Source of the DNA: Vibrio jasicida CAIM 1864 = LMG 25398
GTDB taxonomy: Bacteria; Pseudomonadota; Gammaproteobacteria; Enterobacterales; Vibrionaceae
NCBI RefSeq assembly: GCF_000400365.1
Contig: NZ_BAOG01000071.1
Span: 1-64,000 of the forward strand
Length of the DNA: 64,000 nt
Reading direction: 5' to 3'
The position numbers and the translations under genes were made by a program. The notes below the pieces were generated by a model. It made no database searches, was not told the origin of the DNA, and saw nothing but the letters and a program-made list of their open reading frames with translations. Shown piece after piece: positions 53,843 to 61,922 of this stretch. Position 1 is the stretch's first letter; the number at the start of each line of letters is the position of its first letter.

Positions 53843-55552
53843 TTAAGCGATAGAAGAGATCGAGCTTAAGTCTCTTTTCGGCGGACGCATTCTTTGCGTC
53901 TCTTGCCAGTTCGGAGCAATCCAAACCGGTGTGTTATTCGATTTTTCGAGTACGTTTCCTAAGATCATGTCCGCAGCACGCTCTGCGACCATGATGGTTG
54001 GTGCGTTTAAGTTGCCATTCGGAATGGTTGGGAAGATGGATGAATCCACCACGCGCAAGCCTTCAAAACCACGCACTTGGCAAGCTTCATTCAGAACTGC
54101 CATTGGGTCATCGTCTGCGCCCATTTTGCAGCTACACGATGGGTGGTAAGCACTTTCCACGTTTTGCTTTACCCACTCATCAATCGCTTCATCGCTGGTG
54201 ATGTTAAGACCCGGTTGGATCTCTTCACCACGGAACGCATCCATTGCAGGTTGGTTGAGGATTTCACGCGTTAAACGAATACAGTCTCGCCAATCCTGCT
54301 TGTCTTGTTCCGTCGAGATGTAGTTGAACTCGATTTTTGGCTTGTCATTTGGGTTGGCAGAAACCACTTCAACGCTACCGCGACTCTCTGGCTTGTTTGG
54401 ACCAACATGAACTTGGAACCCGTGACCATCAAATGCCGCACGACCGTCATAACGCATTGCTGCTGGTAGGAAGTGATATTGAATGTTTGGCGATTTCAAT
54501 CCTTCACGAGAACGAATGAACGCGCACGATTCAAAGTGGTTAGTTGCCCCCAACCCCTTGCGCGTCAGAATCCATTCCGTACCAATCAAACCTTTGCTGA
54601 TCAAACCTAACTTGCTGTTAAGCGTGATCGGCTGTTTGCAGTGATACTGGAAGTACACTTCAAGGTGGTCTTGCAAATTTTTACCCACACCTTCTAGAGC
54701 GTGTTTCACTTCAACGCCCGCTTTCTCAAGCACAGTCTTAGGACCAATACCCGAAAGTTGCAGCAGTTGTACTGAGCCGATAGAACCTGCGCTCGACACC
54801 ACTTCTTTATTAGCAAAGCACTGTTTGATTTTGCCAGATTGTTCGAACTCAATGCCGACCGCTTTCTTGCCTTCAAGCAAAATGCGATGAGCAGTTACGC
54901 CTTTCAGCAAACTGAAATTATGGCGATTTTTTGCACGACTTAAATAAGCGTTAGAGGTAGAGGCACGCACGCCTTTGTCTACCGTCATATGCATCGGACC
55001 GAAGCCCTCTTGCTGATAACCGTTGTAATCTTGCGTTTCTGGGTAGCCCGCATCTTTGCCTGCTTCAATAAACGCTTGGTAAAGTGGATTCAGCTTCATG
55101 TCGTTGCCGTTACACGTCCCAACAGGACCACTGTCGCCACGGTATTCGTCTGCGCCGCCTGTCCACGTTTCCGCTTTACGGAAGTACGGCAAACACGCTT
55201 GGTAGTTCCAGCCTTTCGCGCCTTCTGCTTCCCATTCGTCAAAGTCACATGCATGACCACGAACGTAAACCATGCCGTTGATCGAAGAGCTTCCGCCTAA
55301 CACTTTGCCGCGTGGACAATGCAGTTGGCGTCCGTCTAACCCCTCTTCCGCTACAGTTTCAAACTGCCATGCGTACTTTTCAGTGTTCATCGGGTAAGAC
55401 AGCGCCGTTGGCATTTGGATGAAGATGCTCTTGTCTGAGCCACCCGCTTCCAACAGCAAGACTTGGTGCTGACCGCTTTCACTCAGGCGATCCGCCAAAA
55501 CACAGCCTGCCGAGCCAGCACCGACGATGATGTAATCGTAGTGTTGTTGCAT
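53843..55552 (-). CDS. betA: Choline dehydrogenase (GMC oxidoreductase)
   Basis: The protein has 569 residues from the ATG at 55552 (GGAGG about 8 nt upstream; the frame to 55597 is upstream of it). It is a GMC family flavoenzyme with an N-terminal FAD motif DYIIVGAGSAGCVLADRLSE, the signature GGSSSINGMVYVRG and the C-terminal ESAYHPSCSCKMG and PNGNLNAPTIMVAERAAD. It oxidises choline to betaine aldehyde at the membrane. It is followed by proX and preceded by betB in one operon. Confidence 0.95.
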   Translation of the reverse strand: MQQHYDYIIVGAGSAGCVLADRLSESGQHQVLLLEAGGSDKSIFIQMPTALSYPMNTEKYAWQFETVAEEGLDGRQLHCPRGKVLGGSSSINGMVYVRGHACDFDEWEAEGAKGWNYQACLPYFRKAETWTGGADEYRGDSGPVGTCNGNDMKLNPLYQAFIEAGKDAGYPETQDYNGYQQEGFGPMHMTVDKGVRASTSNAYLSRAKNRHNFSLLKGVTAHRILLEGKKAVGIEFEQSGKIKQCFANKEVVSSAGSIGSVQLLQLSGIGPKTVLEKAGVEVKHALEGVGKNLQDHLEVYFQYHCKQPITLNSKLGLISKGLIGTEWILTRKGLGATNHFESCAFIRSREGLKSPNIQYHFLPAAMRYDGRAAFDGHGFQVHVGPNKPESRGSVEVVSANPNDKPKIEFNYISTEQDKQDWRDCIRLTREILNQPAMDAFRGEEIQPGLNITSDEAIDEWVKQNVESAYHPSCSCKMGADDDPMAVLNEACQVRGFEGLRVVDSSIFPTIPNGNLNAPTIMVAERAADMILGNVLEKSNNTPVWIAPNWQETQRMRPPKRDLSSISSIA

Positions 55553-55571
55553 TACAAATCCTCCAGACTGA

Positions 55572-57032
55572 TTACGCGTAAGGGCTGTCGAAATCACCCA
55601 AATGCACTAACACGCTCTTGGTTTGGGTGTAATGCTTGAGGGTTTCAACGCCGTTTTCACGTCCAATGCCAGACAGTTTGTAACCGCCAACGGGCATTTC
55701 AGCTGGAGAGTCACCCCAGGTGTTAATCCAACAGATTCCTGCTTGGATTTGGTGAATGACGCGGTGTGCACGAGAGAGGTTTTGCGTGAACACGCCAGCT
55801 GCCAGTCCGTAATCGGTGTTGTTAGCACGTGCAATCACTTCATCTTCGTCACTGAACTTAAGCACTGACATTACGGGACCAAAGATCTCTTGTTGCACGT
55901 GGGGCATGTCGTCTTTGCAATCAGTGAAAACCGTTGGCACAACAAAATTACCGCTCGCCAAACCGTTTTCTGTGACTTTATAGCCTCCAGTCAGTAGCGT
56001 TGCTTTGCTTGCTTTCGCTTGTTCAATTGCGGAAAGGACTTTTGATTCGTGCTCTTTGGAAATTAGCGCGCCAATTTGGGTTTGCTCATCAAGCGGATCG
56101 CCAACCACCAGCAGTTCGGTACGTTTCTTAAGTTGAGCAACAAACTCATCATAGATACCTTCATGAACGAACACGCGAGTACCGTGTGTACAAACCTCAC
56201 CTTGGGTATAGAAGTTCGCAACCATTGCAGCAGAAACCGCGTCGTCTAGCTTGGCATCATCAAAAATGATCATTGGCGATTTACCGCCAAGCTCCATTGT
56301 GACTTGCTTCAGCGTCGCGGCGCTGTCACCCATCACAACTTTGCCCGTACCCGATTCACCCGTGAAAGAGACTTTAGCGATGTCAGGATGTGCGGTGAGC
56401 ATTTGCCCTACTCGGTAATCACCTTGAATAACGTTGAACACGCCATCTGGCAATCCCGCTTCGCTGTAGATTTCTGCTAGTTTGAGTGCAGTTAACGGAG
56501 TTTCTTCTGATGGCTTAAAGATCATCGCATTACCCGCAGCAAGTGCAGGGGCAGATTTCCACATCGCGATTTGAATTGGGTAGTTCCACGCCCCAATGCC
56601 CGCACAAATCCCTAGAGGCTCGCGGCGAGTGTAGAAAAACTGGGATTCATTAAGCGGTTGTTGTTCACCATGCATGCTAGGCGCAAGACCTGCGTAGTAT
56701 TCGATCACATCAGCGCCCGTTGCAATGTCTACGCAATTCGCTTCTTGGATTGGTTTGCCCGTATCCGCGACTTCTAATGCTGCCAGTTCGTCGTTTCTTT
56801 CACGAAGTAGCGCCACCGCTTTAAGCAGAATGCGACTGCGTTCTGTCGCCGTCATGGCAGACCAAATCGCAAAACCGCGCTTGGCAGATTCAACTGCCGC
56901 TTGCATATCTTGCTGGTTAGCCTGCTTCACATTCGCAAGCGGCTCACCATTGGCGGGATTGTATGTGGTGAAGTGTTCTTCTGAGCATCCTAGGTGCATG
57001 GCACCATCGATGTAGTGTGCTTTCATATCCAT
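55572..57032 (-). CDS. betB: Betaine aldehyde dehydrogenase
   Basis: This 486-residue aldehyde dehydrogenase has the NAD-binding PWNYPIQ-type segment (WNYPIQIAMWKSAPALAAGN), Glu247 in VTMELGGKSP and catalytic Cys281 in GEVCTHGT. It converts betaine aldehyde to glycine betaine with NAD(P)+. It sits 16 nt after betI and 19 nt before betA. Confidence 0.95.
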   Translation of the reverse strand: MDMKAHYIDGAMHLGCSEEHFTTYNPANGEPLANVKQANQQDMQAAVESAKRGFAIWSAMTATERSRILLKAVALLRERNDELAALEVADTGKPIQEANCVDIATGADVIEYYAGLAPSMHGEQQPLNESQFFYTRREPLGICAGIGAWNYPIQIAMWKSAPALAAGNAMIFKPSEETPLTALKLAEIYSEAGLPDGVFNVIQGDYRVGQMLTAHPDIAKVSFTGESGTGKVVMGDSAATLKQVTMELGGKSPMIIFDDAKLDDAVSAAMVANFYTQGEVCTHGTRVFVHEGIYDEFVAQLKKRTELLVVGDPLDEQTQIGALISKEHESKVLSAIEQAKASKATLLTGGYKVTENGLASGNFVVPTVFTDCKDDMPHVQQEIFGPVMSVLKFSDEDEVIARANNTDYGLAAGVFTQNLSRAHRVIHQIQAGICWINTWGDSPAEMPVGGYKLSGIGRENGVETLKHYTQTKSVLVHLGDFDSPYA

Positions 57033-57048
57033 TTGAAGGTTTGACTCT

Positions 57049-57648
57049 TTATTTTAGTTTTGAGTAGAACGTGAGCTGTTTGTCGAGATAGTCGTTGATG
57101 ATGACGCGCGCTTTCTCGGCATCGATGCCTTGCGGGTTGAGCGTTCCGCGCAGCCAAATGCCATCAATCAGTGACGCAATACCATGCGCAACGAGCTCTG
57201 CTTGGTCTTGATCCAGCAATGCTTTTAATTCTTTTTTTAGGTGAGAAAGGAGGCGTCGTTCATTCACTCGTTGCAGACGTTTGAGCTGCGCGTCATGCAT
57301 GGAGTACGACCAGAATGCCAACCAAGTTTTTGCCACTTGGTTCTCGGCTTGGAAACCCACAAAGTTGCCGTCGATGATGGCATTAATACGTTGATGATGC
57401 GCATCAGCCGGTAGCTGGTTTAGGTTCTCTTTGATGGTGGCAGAAAGCTGGCGCAAGATCTCACGCATGGTCTCTTCTAACAGACCGTGCTTACCACCGA
57501 AATAGTGATTAATGATCCCCGTTGATACTCCTGCTTCTTTGCTGATCAACGAGATGCTCGCGGCGTGCAAGCCTACTCTGTCGATGACCGACATCGTCGC
57601 TTTGACCAGCTGCGGTTTTCTGATTTCAGGCATCCCAACCTTGGGCAT
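57049..57648 (-). CDS. betI: BetI, choline-responsive TetR-type repressor
   Basis: This 199-residue TetR-family protein has an N-terminal HTH (LISKEAGVSTGIINHYFGGKHGLLEETM, about 28-55) and a helical effector domain. It is the first gene of the operon and should autorepress betIBA-proXWV unless choline is present. In V. harveyi the same operon is also under LuxR control. Operator candidates lie in the upstream gap. Confidence 0.93.
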   Translation of the reverse strand: MPKVGMPEIRKPQLVKATMSVIDRVGLHAASISLISKEAGVSTGIINHYFGGKHGLLEETMREILRQLSATIKENLNQLPADAHHQRINAIIDGNFVGFQAENQVAKTWLAFWSYSMHDAQLKRLQRVNERRLLSHLKKELKALLDQDQAELVAHGIASLIDGIWLRGTLNPQGIDAEKARVIINDYLDKQLTFYSKLK

Positions 57649-57666
57649 TTTGCATCCTTGTTATTT

Positions 57667-57686
57667 TTAATTGAACGGTTAGTTAA
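57667..57686. promoter_or_regulatory. Possible BetI operator
   Basis: TTAATTGAACGGTTAGTTAA is an imperfect 20-bp palindrome (7 of 10 half-site positions), 19 nt upstream of the betI ATG. It resembles the T-rich BetI box. A perfect 10-bp palindrome, AGTTCGAACT, lies close by at 57707-57716. Confidence 0.4.
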
Positions 57687-57825
57687 ATATAAAATGCCTT
57701 AAATTTAGTTCGAACTCAAACTAATTATCTAGAAAAGATGACAGTAACAGCCGAATTATTTCGACAACAATCATTAATTAAACATCTGTAAAATGAAGTT
57801 TAAATCGAGATTGACACCTTAACGC

Positions 57826-57845
57826 ATAAGAAATAAACCAATAAA
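57826..57845. promoter_or_regulatory. Possible LuxR/OpaR-type quorum-sensing site
   Basis: ATAAGAAATAAACCAATAAA shares AAAT and the CAATAA half of the Vibrio LuxR consensus (about 12 of 16 compared positions). Several degenerate sites are known at this operon in V. harveyi. Low certainty. Confidence 0.3.
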
Positions 57846-58066
57846 TTTCAGATATTAAGAAAAGAAAACTGGAATTTAACGAGCAAACACTTCATGTTGA
57901 GCACTTACACCTCAAAAACATAAACAAACAAAAATACATCGACATCAAATAATTACGACTCATTTTAATTTCATGACTATCAATTGAACAAAGAAACACC
58001 ATTGCTTCGTCAAGTTGTTATAAAATGTAAACCGCTTTCTGATTAACTTGTTACTGTTTGCGTCAT

Positions 58067-59128
58067 TTACATGAACGCTTTTGCTCTTTTCGTATGAACT
58101 ATGTGTTCAGAATATCCATCAGAGCTACACACTCGATTTCGCCCCAGTGTTTTCGCACGATACAAAGCCTTGTCTGCTCGGCGATAGCTCTGCTCAACAG
58201 AACGATTGATCGTCGTAATTCCACCACTTATCGTGATGCCCAGTACGCTTTTTGATTGAATGATTTCTTTGAGACGGTAAATCGCTTCAAACGCGTTGCG
58301 GTTATTAGTCTCTGGCATGATGATCGCAAACTCCTCTCCGCCAACACGAGCGACAATGTCTGTCTCTCGACACTGCGCTTGCATCAACTCCCCAAGTTCT
58401 TTAATCACCTCATCACCCACATCATGACCATGTTTGTCATTGATCTGCTTAAAGTGATCAATATCGATAATAGCCAGTGTGGTATTCGACACCGCATAAC
58501 GGTCAGCAATACTGGCGTGACGTGCTATCTCCTTGTCAAAACGACGACGATTCCAACAGCCCGTTAGTGGGTCTTTTTCTGCAAGATTCTTGAGCTTATT
58601 CTCCAACCGAACTCGATGGCTGATATCTCGGAAGCTAAGTACATATCGATCACTCATTCCCATCCCCATTTCATAATGCGTGATGTGAGTATCTAACGTT
58701 AAGTGGTCACCAAAACGGTTCGTCACTTTGATTTCGCCTTTCCAGTTTGCTTTTGCTCCTAACTTCGCAATCGCGTCGTTCAAACAACTGAAACCATACT
58801 TCTTCAAATCTTCTCCATTCAATTGTTTGGCCGTATGTCCTGTTAACTTGGAAAAGCTTTTGTTCGCAAAGTCGACTCGTAAATTTTGATTGAGGATGAC
58901 GACACCAATCACTGAGTGCGCGGCAATACTCGCGATCTTTTCGTCAATGCGTTCGCTTTCTAAGTGGTAATTACGCAATACCATCAGTAACCCGATGACA
59001 AACAACAACAATGCCTGCCAACTGTAATCATGTGTGAGCGTGTAAATCCCCCAGCCAGTCAGCGTCAATAGATAAACAAACGGAAGTAACTTGCGCTTGG
59101 TATCGTTAGTAAATTTTCTCGCATTCAT
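58067..59128 (-). CDS. PAS-GGDEF diguanylate cyclase, membrane-bound
   Basis: The protein has 353 residues from the ATG at 59128 (GGAG about 8 nt upstream; the ORF to 59158 has no SD). It has two TM helices (about 17-33 and 39-56), a PAS domain (about 66-180; SVIGVVILNQNLRVDFANKSFSKLTG) and GGDEF (about 185-345) with an intact RVGGEEF motif and DIDHFKQINDKHGHDVGD. It should make c-di-GMP. No RxxD inhibitory site is certain. It is monocistronic. Confidence 0.88.
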   Translation of the reverse strand: MNARKFTNDTKRKLLPFVYLLTLTGWGIYTLTHDYSWQALLLFVIGLLMVLRNYHLESERIDEKIASIAAHSVIGVVILNQNLRVDFANKSFSKLTGHTAKQLNGEDLKKYGFSCLNDAIAKLGAKANWKGEIKVTNRFGDHLTLDTHITHYEMGMGMSDRYVLSFRDISHRVRLENKLKNLAEKDPLTGCWNRRRFDKEIARHASIADRYAVSNTTLAIIDIDHFKQINDKHGHDVGDEVIKELGELMQAQCRETDIVARVGGEEFAIIMPETNNRNAFEAIYRLKEIIQSKSVLGITISGGITTINRSVEQSYRRADKALYRAKTLGRNRVCSSDGYSEHIVHTKRAKAFM

Positions 59129-59333
59129 AATGCGTGCTCCGAATGATTCGATGAGCAAAGATTATTGAATTCAAGTTGTTAAGATTTACCAATTTGCGCC
59201 ACACCTTTACCACTAACAGGTTTCTGACAAACAAGCGTTATTGCTCACTTTTCGCCAATGTCGCTTAATGGCAATTTTTAGAGGTCGTTGCCCTTTATCT
59301 TATTCATCAACTTGATTGAATTAGGAAAGAAAA

Positions 59334-59654
59334 ATGAAAGCACGCAATGCCCTTTTGATTTTACTCACGAGCACTATTGGTTTTAACGCTCATGCGATTA
59401 CCGACGCAAGCAAGATTGGCGCAAACGCAGGAGCGATGAGTTACTGTTACGATCGTGTCGCCTCTGGCAAAGACAAATCGAAATACCGTTTATTGAAGCT
59501 GAAAACCTTAGAAGAATATCAAGACCTAGACAGCAGTGACCGAGCAAGAGCCCTAGTAATGAAGAAAGCCGCTGAAGATGGAGAATATCTTGGCGACCCA
59601 CTGGATAAATCACGATGCAATAGCTTAAGAAAGATGTTGTTTGTGAAATACTAA
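59334..59654 (+). CDS. Small secreted protein with two cysteines (unknown)
   Basis: This 106-residue protein has a signal peptide (about 1-21), Cys38 and Cys95, and a helical, basic mature part. An AGGAAAG SD lies about 5 nt upstream, and a terminator follows. Length and cysteine positions match the protein at 30562-30885. I do not recognise a family. Confidence 0.65.
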   Translation: MKARNALLILLTSTIGFNAHAITDASKIGANAGAMSYCYDRVASGKDKSKYRLLKLKTLEEYQDLDSSDRARALVMKKAAEDGEYLGDPLDKSRCNSLRKMLFVKY

Positions 59655-59671
59655 TCAAACCAGATTCCTTA

Positions 59672-59699
59672 AAAGCCATCACTTTCTAGTGGTGGCTTT
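59672..59699. terminator. Terminator after the small secreted protein gene
   Basis: AAAGCCATCAC and GTGGTGGCTTT form an 11-bp stem (one G-U) with a 6-nt loop and A/T flanks. Confidence 0.8.
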
Positions 59700-59724
59700 A
59701 AAATACCAAAGCATATAGTAATGT

Positions 59725-60903
59725 TTAAGTACAAGTTGATTTTGCACGTTTTTCGTGCGATAAAAATCTTTCGAAAATTCCGCCACTCAAAAGCCTGTCA
59801 CTCGTTACAGGAGGACTGATCAAAATGCCTTGTAAATGATAGATATCAGCTGAGTTAAGAAGCATACGAGTAGAATCATTTTCAACGCCGTCAAAAATTA
59901 AGCCTATGCCGTTAGACTTTGCTATTTCGCTTGCCGAACTGAATAATTGAGTCAATTCCTCTTTAGGCAAACTAGATATTTCTTGAATTACTTCCTGATT
60001 AAACTTCACATATTTTATTGGAAAATCTGACAATTTAGACATTAATTCAACGTCTAAACTACTTTCTTCGATAGTGAAACTAAAGCCGTAAGATTTCAAA
60101 ATATTTGAAACTTCGAATAAACTTTCACGATCAGAAAGCAAAACATCTTTACCACCAATATTGAAACTAATCATATGATTATCATTAAAAATCTTAAAAC
60201 TTTCACAACAACCGGATGAAAGAATTGACTTTAATGCTTTGAGATTAATACTAATGGTAAATAAGATATCACCTTTAACTTGACTAAATTTAGACTTATA
60301 ATCATTGATAAAGCTATCAAATACAAATAAACTATACAAACAACTTTGAGTAACTTGCTTTACATCATATTTCAAATCAATCGCTAAGTTGTTTACTGCC
60401 ATGACATTATCCAAACGCCCGAAGACTTCTATACTAAATGCCACATTGTCATCACAATGTTCTCTTTCTTGATAGTATACAGTAACCGGTAGACTACTAT
60501 AAGAAACCATTTCATCATTATTATCTAACTCTTTAGTCAAACTACTTTTTAACAACTCAGCATCAAAAGGTTTTTTGATAGTAGATATTATATTTAGATC
60601 ATATAACTTTCCTATTAATCCGATAGACTCCAAGACATTCTGTTCCAATGAAGATATTATTATTATTTTTGATGAAATGTGAATATGAGACAGCATATTT
60701 AGTAGTTGCAGCCCATCACCATTTGGCATAACTATATCCATTATAATAAAATTATAATTCCTGTATCTTAGTTTATTTAGAGCCTCGTAAGCATTATTCA
60801 CGCAAGTTATTTTTATTTTTTTATCAACTTCATAAACTATACTTTCCAAGATACCTTGAGATAACAATACATCATCGACAATTAAAACTGACTTAGACAT
60901 CAT
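59725..60903 (-). CDS. Response regulator with a degenerate EAL domain
   Basis: This 392-residue protein has an intact REC domain (1-125), with Asp56 in IMDIVMPNGDG and the conserved KKPFD. The C-terminal domain (about 140-390) aligns with EAL by pattern, but key residues are gone: EAL reads EVF, ExTE reads NIGG, DDFGTGYSSL is replaced by EESSLDVELM, and AEGVE reads FDGVE. It cannot be a normal phosphodiesterase and may be a c-di-GMP sensor or protein-binding module. It overlaps the upstream XRE gene by 11 nt. AT-rich. Confidence 0.8.
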   Translation of the reverse strand: MMSKSVLIVDDVLLSQGILESIVYEVDKKIKITCVNNAYEALNKLRYRNYNFIIMDIVMPNGDGLQLLNMLSHIHISSKIIIISSLEQNVLESIGLIGKLYDLNIISTIKKPFDAELLKSSLTKELDNNDEMVSYSSLPVTVYYQEREHCDDNVAFSIEVFGRLDNVMAVNNLAIDLKYDVKQVTQSCLYSLFVFDSFINDYKSKFSQVKGDILFTISINLKALKSILSSGCCESFKIFNDNHMISFNIGGKDVLLSDRESLFEVSNILKSYGFSFTIEESSLDVELMSKLSDFPIKYVKFNQEVIQEISSLPKEELTQLFSSASEIAKSNGIGLIFDGVENDSTRMLLNSADIYHLQGILISPPVTSDRLLSGGIFERFLSHEKRAKSTCT

Positions 60904-61753
60904 TGTAATCCTTATATTGGGATAATATATTCATCCATACGCGTTGTGATTTCAATACTTTACTCTCAATATTCATTAGTTTAAAAGAAAAAGGTTCAGC
61001 TGGAATACTCCTATACTCAAAACTAAGAGAAAAAAACAAATCAAAATTTAGTGAATTATTTACATAAACAACTAACTTTGTGTTTGGGTTGAAGCTATGC
61101 ATGTAACGATAAACTTCTCGTCCCAAGATTTTAGGTAAAACCGATGAGCTAACGCAATTAAAAGATAATATAAAATAAGAATTCTCATTGACTGACATAA
61201 TATCTCGACCAAGGTAGTCACTAATAACATCATAATGTAATGAAAATATATGGGCAATCAACTGCCCATCAATTAAAGCGATTGTGACTTCGCCACCATA
61301 TTGTTCTATAAGCTTAGCTACTATCGATTCTCTCATTAACCCTGATTCTTCCATTTTTTCTAAAATCAAGTTCCTTTCAAAGTTAAAAATAATTTCAAAA
61401 ATGTTCGTGTATCTTTTAATAAGATCTAAATTTGTACTGTTTAATATTACAATTTCTATATTATTAACATCTAGTTCGTTAAAATATCCATGGTTATCGA
61501 GTCTTTTTACATAAGCAGGTAAATTATTGATGTTGTTTTGATCCAACCAGATATCAAAGATGTTATACCCTAGCATGTCTAATATTTGATTCTGACGGTT
61601 CAAATGTGGTTTGGTCGCACCACGCTCCCACCTACTTAAGGTAACAACATCTAAATTGTTAAAATTCTTACTACTCTGTTGAAGTGCATTTACAAACTCT
61701 AACTGTGATAAACCATTCTGCTTTCTAAAAGACCTAAGGATTTCTCCAAACAT
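60893..61753 (-). CDS. XRE-family regulator with uncharacterised C-terminal domain
   Basis: The protein has 286 residues from the ATG at 61753 (a TTG at 61759 extends it by two residues). The HTH_3 domain (about 3-65: FGEILRSFRKQNGLSQLEF, VTLSRWERGATKP) binds DNA. The remainder (about 75-286) is mixed alpha/beta, with a GNAT-like feel in VTIALIDGQLIAHIFSLHYD, but no firm match. It overlaps the REC/degenerate-EAL gene by 11 nt, so the two are translated together. AT-rich compared with the rest of the window. Confidence 0.75.
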   Translation of the reverse strand: MFGEILRSFRKQNGLSQLEFVNALQQSSKNFNNLDVVTLSRWERGATKPHLNRQNQILDMLGYNIFDIWLDQNNINNLPAYVKRLDNHGYFNELDVNNIEIVILNSTNLDLIKRYTNIFEIIFNFERNLILEKMEESGLMRESIVAKLIEQYGGEVTIALIDGQLIAHIFSLHYDVISDYLGRDIMSVNENSYFILSFNCVSSSVLPKILGREVYRYMHSFNPNTKLVVYVNNSLNFDLFFSLSFEYRSIPAEPFSFKLMNIESKVLKSQRVWMNILSQYKDYNDV

Positions 61754-61922
61754 TAGCAATAACTCACATTTGATTAATGTAAGCTAAGATTTTCTTTTGT
61801 ATTCTTATAAAAAAAAAGGGGCACTTTTAAAACCACATTATCAAAAATGCCCACCTACGGTATTAAAAGATATGATTTCAATGATTTAGTACATACCACC
61901 TAGGAATATGGAATGACGGCAT

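Larger units (their letters stand above)
57649..58066. other. Regulatory region upstream of betI
   Basis: This very AT-rich convergent-to-divergent gap of about 420 nt holds at least three partial palindromes described separately. I see no gene. Confidence 0.5.
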
